From contig JACQAE010000035.1 of assembly GCA_016195095.1 (NCBI GenBank), positions 1 through 46,097 of the forward strand: a stretch of 46,097 bases of DNA, in the 5' to 3' direction. This document shows, piece after piece, positions 39,441 to 46,097 of the stretch. Position 1 is the first letter of the stretch. Each line of letters begins with the position of its first letter. The notes below the pieces were generated by a model. That model made no database searches. It saw only the letters and a program-made list of their open reading frames with translations, and was not told the origin of the DNA. This stretch comes from Pseudomonadota bacterium (GTDB taxonomy: Bacteria > Pseudomonadota > Alphaproteobacteria > Rhizobiales > Xanthobacteraceae). The position numbers and the translations under genes are program-made.

Positions 39441-39549
39441 TACGAAACCCGACATATTTCCGCGCCGGCGACAAAGCTTGGCGCGAAAATGCGCTATTAT
39501 GCTGCGCCAAGCGCCGCGGCGCGACGTCGATCGATTGGGATGGGCTTTC

Positions 39550-40365
39550 ATGTCACTGGCGGGCGATGCGTCCACGGCCGCGCGCGACCTGCGCGGCGGC
39601 GAAGAGGCACGCCTCGCGATCCGCCGCGGCGGAATGAGCGGGCCGACCTCGGGCCTGGCGCCTGGCTACGTTCAGGGCAATCTCGCCATTCTGCCGCGCG
39701 ATCTTGCCACCGACTTCATGCGTTTCTGCCATCTCAATGCCAAGCCCTGCCCGCTGCTGGCAGCCGGCGCGCCCGGCGATTGGCGACTGCCGGCGCTCGG
39801 CGCCGATATCGACATTCGCACCGACGTGCCGCGTTACCGCGTTTTCCGCTATGGCGAAATCGTCGATGAACCGGCCGATATTCGCGCATATTGGCGCGAG
39901 GATCTGGTGACTTTCGCCATCGGCTGCTCGCATTCTTTCGAGGAAGCGCTCATCGATAACGGGATCGAACTACGCCATATCGCGCGCGGAACCGCCGTTC
40001 CCATGTTCCGCACATCGATACCGACCATCGCCGCCGGTCCGTTCCACGGACCCATGGTCGTGTCGATGCGGCCGATGAAGCCGGCCAACGCGATCCGCGC
40101 CATCCAGATTACCACGCGCCTTCCCGCGGTGCACGGTGCGCCGGTTCATATCGGCCGGCCGGACCTCATCGGCATCGGCGATCTTGCACGGCCCGACTAT
40201 GGCGATCCGGTTCCGATCCATGACGATGAATTGCCAGTATTCTGGGCGTGCGGGGTGACCCCGCAGGCGGTCGTCGCGGCGGTGCGGCCGGAACTGTGCA
40301 TCACGCACTATCCTGGCAGCATGCTCATCACCGACCGCCGCAATTGCGAATTCGCGATCCTGTGA
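39550..40365 (+). CDS. DUF1445 putative hydro-lyase / D-glutamate cyclase-like family
   Basis: [44 protein letters not shown]...[27 protein letters not shown]...[26 protein letters not shown]. Confidence 0.87.
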   Translation: MSLAGDASTAARDLRGGEEARLAIRRGGMSGPTSGLAPGYVQGNLAILPRDLATDFMRFCHLNAKPCPLLAAGAPGDWRLPALGADIDIRTDVPRYRVFRYGEIVDEPADIRAYWREDLVTFAIGCSHSFEEALIDNGIELRHIARGTAVPMFRTSIPTIAAGPFHGPMVVSMRPMKPANAIRAIQITTRLPAVHGAPVHIGRPDLIGIGDLARPDYGDPVPIHDDELPVFWACGVTPQAVVAAVRPELCITHYPGSMLITDRRNCEFAIL

Positions 40366-40370
40366 GGCTG

Positions 40371-40388
40371 GCGCCCGCATGCGGGCGC
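40371..40388. terminator. Candidate bidirectional hairpin between convergent DUF1445 and comC-like genes
   Basis: Perfect 18-nt palindrome GCGCCCGCATGCGGGCGC, 5 nt after the DUF1445 stop; no clear U tract. Confidence 0.4.
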
Positions 40389-40510
40389 GAGGAGCATTTG
40401 CGGCCTGCGCGCATTCGCGTGCCGACCGGCATAAGCGGGAAATTCCGCCGGTACGATATGCGAGTGAATATCGATCGACGTCACGCGGCCGTTCCACCCA
40501 GGTTTCGTGA

Positions 40511-41500
40511 TCAGAGCTTAGCGCATTCCGCGATCAGCGCTTCGCTCACCGCGAGGCCGTCGCGCGCCGCCTTGGCCCTGTTTTCCAGTCGCCGTACTCC
40601 CGGCAATCGCGCGTTGGCCTCCTGGCCGATCATTTGCGCCAACGCGCCAAAGCGCGTGATGGCGTCGGCGCCCCATGCGGACGCGTCCAAAACGATGAGG
40701 AGCTGGCCGGTTCCCGGAGGCGGTCCCTGCGCATCGAGAAACGACGAGGCTTCCGACGCAAAATTTGCCCCCGTGAGACCGGCAGCCAGCAATTCGACCA
40801 TGAGCGCCAGCACCGTGCCCTTTGCGTCGCCGAACGGAACCATGGTCCCCGCGAGCGCGGCACGCGCGTCCGTTGTCTCGCGGCCGGCGCTGTCAAGCGC
40901 CCAGCCCGTCGGAATGGGCTCGCCCTTCTGCTGCGCCATGAGAATATTGCCGCGCGCGACCTTCGACAGGGACAGGTCGACCACGATCGGCGGCGCGTCC
41001 GGCAACGGGCACGCGAAGGCGATCGGATTGGTGCCGAAGAGGCCGCGCGATCCGCCCCAAGGCGCGATCGCCGCCGGCGTGTTGGCAAACATCAGCGCGA
41101 CAAAGCCTGCCGCCGCCAGACGCTCGACGGGATGGCCGGCGACGCCGCAATGGTGCGAGCGGCGAATTGCCGCCGCGGCGACGCCGCATTGCCGCGCCAT
41201 GTCCGGTAGCGCCGCCGCGGCGGCCGCGATCGCGGGATAGGCAAAGCCATGCGCGGCGTCGACCAGCAGCGCGCCAGCGCGTCGCGTCTCGACGTGCGGC
41301 GTCGCCATTCCATCGACCTTGCCAACCTTGGCTTGCGCCGCATAGGTTGGCGCACGCGAAAGGCCGTGCCCCTTGAGCCCGTCCGCCTCCGCCGCCACCA
41401 GTTCATGCGCAACGATGCGCGCATTGGTCTCGCTGGTGCGGCAGCGCATCAACGTCTGCGCCACTAGCGCCTGCGCATCGGCGATGCTCAGGGTCGGCAT
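40511..41500 (-). CDS. comC: Ldh (malate/L-sulfolactate dehydrogenase) family oxidoreductase; probable (R)-sulfolactate dehydrogenase
   Basis: SHHCGVAGHPVERLAAAGFVALMFANTPAAIAPWGGSRGLFGTNPIAFACPLPDAPPIVVDLSLSKVARGNI; role assigned from adjacency to slcC/suyAB. Confidence 0.75.
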   Translation of the reverse strand: MPTLSIADAQALVAQTLMRCRTSETNARIVAHELVAAEADGLKGHGLSRAPTYAAQAKVGKVDGMATPHVETRRAGALLVDAAHGFAYPAIAAAAAALPDMARQCGVAAAAIRRSHHCGVAGHPVERLAAAGFVALMFANTPAAIAPWGGSRGLFGTNPIAFACPLPDAPPIVVDLSLSKVARGNILMAQQKGEPIPTGWALDSAGRETTDARAALAGTMVPFGDAKGTVLALMVELLAAGLTGANFASEASSFLDAQGPPPGTGQLLIVLDASAWGADAITRFGALAQMIGQEANARLPGVRRLENRAKAARDGLAVSEALIAECAKL

Positions 41501-41503
41501 GGC

Positions 41504-42445
41504 TCACGCTCCCGCGAGATGGTCACGAACCCTGGCGGCGACGAGGCGCGACACGCGCAGGTTCGATTCCTGTGTCAAGCCGGCGATATGCGGCGTCAAA
41601 ATGAGGTTTGGACAGCCGGCAAGAATTTGCGCCTGCTCGGCCGCGAGCGGCTCATGCGCGAAAACATCAAGCGCTGCCCCGCCCAGATGCCCGGCCTTGA
41701 GCGCTCTCGCCAACGTGCGTTCATCGATTATTTCACCGCGTGCCGCGTTGATCAGGATGGCGCCGTGCTTCATGGCGCCGATCGCCGCGGCGTCGATCAG
41801 GCCTACCGTCTCCCCGCTCAACGGCACGTGCAACGAGACGATATCGCTTCCCGCCAGGAGTTCCGGCAGCCGCGTCCGTTCGACGCGCCCCCAGCCCGGC
41901 GTCCAGGCGGCATCGCCGGCCGGCACATAGGGATCGCAGGCGACGATACTCATGCCAAACGACGCGGCGCGCTTGGCGACCTCGCGCGCGATCGCGCCAT
42001 AGCCGACGAGGCCGAGCTGCTTGGCGGCGATTTCACGACCGATGAGCGCAGTCCGCGGCCAGGCGCCGGCGATGACATCGGCGCTCGCGTTATAGGCGCC
42101 GCGCGACAACAGCAGCGCGGCCGCCAGCACATAATCGGCGACCGCCACGTCATTGGCGCCGGTCGCCGGATAGACCGCGATGCCGCGCGCGGCGCAGGCG
42201 GGAAGGTCGATATTGTCAAGCCCGACACCGAGACGGCCGACAACGAGGAGATCGCGCGCGGCGGCGAGCACCGCGCCGCGCACTTGCGTGCGATTGCGCA
42301 CGATCAGCGCCTGCGCTTCGGCAAGCGCGGCAAGAAGCGCGTCCGGCCTGTCCACCAGCGCCGGGTCGTAGCAAACGTCGTGATCGCCAAGCGCGTCGCG
42401 GATCACGCCCTCGTCCATGAATTCCGCGATGACGATTGTCGCCAT
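41504..42445 (-). CDS. slcC: D-2-hydroxyacid dehydrogenase family; probable (S)-sulfolactate dehydrogenase
   Basis: MATIVIAEFMDEGVIRDALGDHDVCYDPALVDRPDALLAALAEAQALIVRNRTQVRGAVL...RLGVGLDNIDLPACAARGIAVYPATGANDVAVADYV; recalled SlcC-like sequence plus neighbourhood. Confidence 0.78.
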   Translation of the reverse strand: MATIVIAEFMDEGVIRDALGDHDVCYDPALVDRPDALLAALAEAQALIVRNRTQVRGAVLAAARDLLVVGRLGVGLDNIDLPACAARGIAVYPATGANDVAVADYVLAAALLLSRGAYNASADVIAGAWPRTALIGREIAAKQLGLVGYGAIAREVAKRAASFGMSIVACDPYVPAGDAAWTPGWGRVERTRLPELLAGSDIVSLHVPLSGETVGLIDAAAIGAMKHGAILINAARGEIIDERTLARALKAGHLGGAALDVFAHEPLAAEQAQILAGCPNLILTPHIAGLTQESNLRVSRLVAARVRDHLAGA

Positions 42446-42554
42446 GACCTAGCGCGGACCCGATCCGCCAAAGTCGAAACGGTCTATCGTGGAAATCCGG
42501 TAATCGTGGCCGTACTCCCATCCCAGGAATTTGCACCTTGTCGCGATCACGGCC

Positions 42555-43760
42555 TTAAGCGCTGCGATAGAGCTTGGTGAGGACGAATTCGCGATGGCCG
42601 AGCGCCTCGGCCGCCGTCAGGCGTCCATTGGCGGTGCGCAGGATCATATCGATCAGGGTGTCTCCGGCCTTGTTGATGGTCAGTTCGCGGCGCAGGATTC
42701 CCGACACGTCGAGGTCGACATGCTCCGACATCGTGCGCGCGGTGTGCGGATTGCCGGTGATCTTGATCACCGGCAGGATCGGATTGCCGATGACGTTGCC
42801 TTGTCCGGTCGGGAACGTGTGCACGACATATCCCGCGGCCGCCATCAAGGTCACGCATTCGGCAGCCGCCGAAGACGTGTCCATGTAATAGAGGCCCTTG
42901 CCCTTGCGCGGCGCCTCGGCCGGCTCGAGCACGTCGATATAGCGGCAGTCGCGGCCGATCTTCTCGAGATTGCCGAGCGCCTTTTCCTCGATCGTCGTCA
43001 GCCCGCCGGCGATATTGCCCTTGGTCGGCTGCGATTCCGACAGGTCATCGACCTTGTTGGCCTCGATCACATCGTCCTGATAGGCCTTCCAGACGCGATA
43101 CCATTTGCCGCCGACCTTGGCGTTGATCGCGCGCGCCTTGGCGAGATGCTCGGCGCCGGTGATCTCGGAGGTCTCGCCAAAGACCCCATGGATGCCCTTG
43201 GGGATCAGCTTGTCATACATGTTGCCGACGGTCGGACAGGAGGCCAGGCCGGTCGTCGTGTCGCTCTCGCCGCACTTGGTGGAAATCCAAAGTTGCGAAA
43301 TGTCGCATTCCTCGCGCGCCAGCTCCGTCGCCCATTGCAGATAATCCTTGGCCACCCGCGCCGCCTTGGCGATGGTCATGAGGTCGCCGGTGCCCTCGAT
43401 GCCGAAGCCGGTCACAGGCTTGCCGGTGCGCGCGATGCCGTCAACCACTCGCTTGGTCCAGCCATCCTCGATGCCGATGACGACGCAGGCGGCCACGTTC
43501 GGGTTCGATCCCGTGCCGATCAAGGTACGGAAAAACAGCTCCAAGTCGGCGCCGAATTGCAGGCGGCCATAGGCATGCGGGATCGCCAGCGTGCCCTTGA
43601 TATTGTTGGCCACCGCCTCGGCGGCGGCATTGGAGAGATCGTCGAGCGGGAGAATGATCACGTGGTTGCGCACGCCGACGCGCTTGTTCTCGCGCCGCCA
43701 CCCGTGAAACCGCATCCTGCCAGAGCCGGCGCGTAGCGATCTTGCGTTCTTGCGGGCCAT
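42555..43760 (-). CDS. suyB: UxaA-family large subunit, probable (2R)-sulfolactate sulfo-lyase subunit beta
   Basis: [70 protein letters not shown]...[30 protein letters not shown]...[29 protein letters not shown]. Confidence 0.85.
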   Translation of the reverse strand: MARKNARSLRAGSGRMRFHGWRRENKRVGVRNHVIILPLDDLSNAAAEAVANNIKGTLAIPHAYGRLQFGADLELFFRTLIGTGSNPNVAACVVIGIEDGWTKRVVDGIARTGKPVTGFGIEGTGDLMTIAKAARVAKDYLQWATELAREECDISQLWISTKCGESDTTTGLASCPTVGNMYDKLIPKGIHGVFGETSEITGAEHLAKARAINAKVGGKWYRVWKAYQDDVIEANKVDDLSESQPTKGNIAGGLTTIEEKALGNLEKIGRDCRYIDVLEPAEAPRKGKGLYYMDTSSAAAECVTLMAAAGYVVHTFPTGQGNVIGNPILPVIKITGNPHTARTMSEHVDLDVSGILRRELTINKAGDTLIDMILRTANGRLTAAEALGHREFVLTKLYRSA

Positions 43761-43765
43761 CGTGC

Positions 43766-44053
43766 TCACCACCGCTTGGTCTTGAGATTATGCACATGCA
43801 CGTGTTCGCCCTTGGCGATATTGGCGACCGCCTTGCCAATGTCGTGGCCGTATTTCCACACCGTATCGCCGGCCTTCACATTAACCAGCGCCACCTTGTG
43901 GCCGATCGGCACGTCCATCTTCGCCTTGAGGCGGAAAGACGAATTGTTGGCCGTGACAATGCATAGCATGCTCGTCGCAGCCTTGAGCCCTTCGACAACA
44001 ACAACCCCAACCGTGTCCTTCTTGTCGTGAACAAGTACGTGTGGTGCGGCCAT
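43766..44053 (-). CDS. suyA: UxaA/SAF-domain small subunit, probable (2R)-sulfolactate sulfo-lyase subunit alpha
   Basis: [33 protein letters not shown]...[49 protein letters not shown]; immediately upstream of suyB. Confidence 0.85.
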   Translation of the reverse strand: MAAPHVLVHDKKDTVGVVVVEGLKAATSMLCIVTANNSSFRLKAKMDVPIGHKVALVNVKAGDTVWKYGHDIGKAVANIAKGEHVHVHNLKTKRW

Positions 44054-44119
44054 TTCAACTCCCCCGCGGCATCGGATCATTGTTCGATAAAGCCTTCGCC
44101 GGGTCAGATCAAGGTCACC

Positions 44120-44965
44120 TCAGTCAAGGCAAAAGCCGCGCGCGCGCACGAACGCGCCGAAATCGGGGCGCTGCGGCACCCCGTATTGACGCGCCTTGTC
44201 CTCCGACCAGCCGTAGAACGGCGCGGTCCCCCAGCGCTCCGGCGCGCGCTGACGCGCGTAGGGCCGCGCCGCGGCGCGGCGGTGGTCGTAAGCGTCAAGC
44301 CGCGCCGCGAGGTCGCCCTCGACATATCGGTCCTCGTGCAGCGTGCAGGCAAGGTCGAGCCGCGCGGTAACTCCGCCCGCCTCCGCCGGCCAGCCGACGG
44401 TCATGCCGGCCAGCGGGATCACGCGCGCCGGTAATTCCAGCATGTCGCTGACCTCGGCCGCATGGTCGCGAATGACGCTGATCGGGCATGCGCCGAGGCC
44501 AACCGCGCCCGCCGCCCGCAGGAACGTGGCAAGGACGATCGAGGCGTCGCTCACGGCGTTGAAAAACTGGTCGAGATGGTCATTGGGAAAGTCCTGGCCG
44601 CGTATTTCGAATATTCGGCGCAGGCGCCGGCCATTGGCGAGAAAGACGAGAAAGACCGGTGCTTGCGCGATCCATGGCATGTCCGGGATCAGCGCGGCGA
44701 TCGCTGCGATTTTCGAGCGGTCGCGCAGGATGAGAATATCGGCCTGCTGCAGATCGCTTTTGGACGGCGCCGACAGCGCGCAGGCGCACAGCAAGCGCAC
44801 CAGGTCGGGATCGACGGCGCGCTCGATATATCGTCGGTGCACGCGATGCGCCGCGATGCGTGCGATCTCATCGAGCCCGGCGAGATCGGGATCGACGCGC
44901 ACGCGCTCGCCAAAGCGCAGCGCCAGCGCCGCCTCAATGCGTTTCGCAGATCCGTGATCCGCCAT
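44120..44965 (-). CDS. Nitroreductase family protein
   Basis: HRVHRRYIERAVDPDLVRLLCACALSAPSKSDLQQADILILRDRSKIAAIAAL...FFNAVSDASIVLATFLRAAGAVGLGACPISVIRDHAAEVSDMLELPARVIPLAGMTVGWP. Confidence 0.82.
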   Translation of the reverse strand: MADHGSAKRIEAALALRFGERVRVDPDLAGLDEIARIAAHRVHRRYIERAVDPDLVRLLCACALSAPSKSDLQQADILILRDRSKIAAIAALIPDMPWIAQAPVFLVFLANGRRLRRIFEIRGQDFPNDHLDQFFNAVSDASIVLATFLRAAGAVGLGACPISVIRDHAAEVSDMLELPARVIPLAGMTVGWPAEAGGVTARLDLACTLHEDRYVEGDLAARLDAYDHRRAAARPYARQRAPERWGTAPFYGWSEDKARQYGVPQRPDFGAFVRARGFCLD

Positions 44966-45121
44966 GGCACCACCGTCCCTTTCCGTTCATGCACGCCATG
45001 CCTTGCCGCGGCCGATTGATGCGACTGACCGGCGCATGACGCCTGGCTACCGGGCCAACTTGACTATGCGCGCCTCGCCAATACAGTGCCTGCGATAAGC
45101 ACCCGATGGGAGGACCGTTCC

Positions 45122-46097
45122 GTGACACATCGCCCTTCGATTCACGCCGCCTGGTGGGTTTGCGCGCTTGCCGGCACGACATTTCTCGCGCTTGGTGCAA
45201 ATGCGCAGGCGCAGACCAAGACCGTGCGGCTGGCGAAACAATTCGGCATTTCCTACCTTCCGCTGACGGTCATGCAGCAGAACAAGCTGCTTGAGGAACA
45301 TGCAAAGAAGCTTGGCGTCGATGTAGCCACCGAGTGGGTCAAGTTCACCGGCGGCACACCGATGAACGAGGCGATCATTTCCGGCAATCTCGACTTTGCC
45401 TCGGGCGGCGTCGGGCCGTTGTTGAACATTTGGGGCAAAACCAGGGGCAATCTCGACGTCAAGGGCGTGACGGCGATCAACGCCATGCCGCTGTTTCTCA
45501 ATACGGTCAATCCGGCCGTTCGCAGCATCAAGGATTTCACCGACAAGGACCGCATCGCGCTGCCGGCGGTGAAGGTGTCGATCCAGGCGGTCACGCTGCA
45601 AATGGCGGCTGAAAAGGCTTTTGGCGCCGGCCAGCACGGCAAGCTCGACAACATCACCGTATCGCTCAGCCATCCCGACGGCATGGCGCAATTGTTGAGC
45701 GGCAAATCCGAGATCACCGGGCATTTCACTTCGGCCCCCTTCATGTATCAGGAGCTGGAGGATCGCCGCGTGCACAAGGTGCTCGACAGCTACGACGTCC
45801 TCGGCGGGCCGCACACGTTCAACGTGATTTGGGCGACGGCCAAGTTCCGCGACGAGAATCCGAAGATCTTTCAGGCGTTCCTTTCGGCCCTCGACGAGGC
45901 GATCAAGCAGATCGGCAAGGATCCCGCGGGCGTCGCCGCGCTTTGGGTCAAGGCGGAGAATTCGAAACTTTCTCCAGCCTATATCGAAAAGCTCATTCGC
46001 GCGCCGGAGAATGAATGGACGATGACCCCGAAGAAGGTCATGGCCTATGCCGATTACATGCACCGCGTCGGCATGCTCAAGACGAAGCCGTCGAGTT
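45122..46097 (+). CDS. ABC transporter substrate-binding protein, NitT/TauT (nitrate/sulfonate/bicarbonate) type, 3' truncated
   Basis: GTG start after GGGAGG; VTHRPSIHAAWWVCALAGTTFLALGANAQAQTKTVRLAKQFGISYLPLTVMQQNKLLEEHAKKLGVDVATEWVKFTGGTPMNEAIISGNLDFASGGVGPLL; open to window end. Confidence 0.85.
   Translation, partial: MTHRPSIHAAWWVCALAGTTFLALGANAQAQTKTVRLAKQFGISYLPLTVMQQNKLLEEHAKKLGVDVATEWVKFTGGTPMNEAIISGNLDFASGGVGPLLNIWGKTRGNLDVKGVTAINAMPLFLNTVNPAVRSIKDFTDKDRIALPAVKVSIQAVTLQMAAEKAFGAGQHGKLDNITVSLSHPDGMAQLLSGKSEITGHFTSAPFMYQELEDRRVHKVLDSYDVLGGPHTFNVIWATAKFRDENPKIFQAFLSALDEAIKQIGKDPAGVAALWVKAENSKLSPAYIEKLIRAPENEWTMTPKKVMAYADYMHRVGMLKTKPSS

Noticed and set aside
1-46097. CRISPR array, transposase/IS ends, prophage or toxin-antitoxin modules
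   Set aside because: No regularly spaced direct repeats, recombinase motifs or small paired toxin-like ORFs found beyond the items listed.

Overview
High-GC, coding-dense window that looks alphaproteobacterial (GcrA, alpha-type long Dcd, MetZ, pst/pho order, Rhizobiales-type dispersed repeats); this placement is inferred by eye, without database support. Recognisable modules, left to right: TRAP DctP fragment; tcuA-tcuB tricarballylate genes with a convergent Bug/TctC receptor; a secreted caspase-like/Sel1 protein convergent with a peptidoglycan-binding/DUF4189-like protein; dcd; metZ with a structured leader; opgC plus two SGNH-like genes; apaG; argD-argF-hslO; gcrA; phoR-pstSCAB-phoU-phoB with a Pho box; ampG-like MFS; long amidase; 3-HIBDH-family oxidoreductase; orphan substrate-binding proteins; yggT-yggU-folD; Liv-type ABC transporter; DUF1445; a sulfolactate cluster (comC-slcC-suyB-suyA order); nitroreductase-like gene; and a truncated NitT/TauT-type binding protein. 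The most unusual signals are: (1) a proline/asparagine/arginine-rich C-terminal motif shared by the convergent caspase-like and PG-binding proteins (one copy in the first, three 14-aa tandem copies in the second); (2) a metZ leader with two mutually exclusive helices and SAM-II-like sequence blocks but no canonical SAM-II P1 stem; (3) an opgC operon with one intact and one catalytically degenerate SGNH paralog. No CRISPR array, rRNA, complete tRNA, transposase or phage gene was seen.
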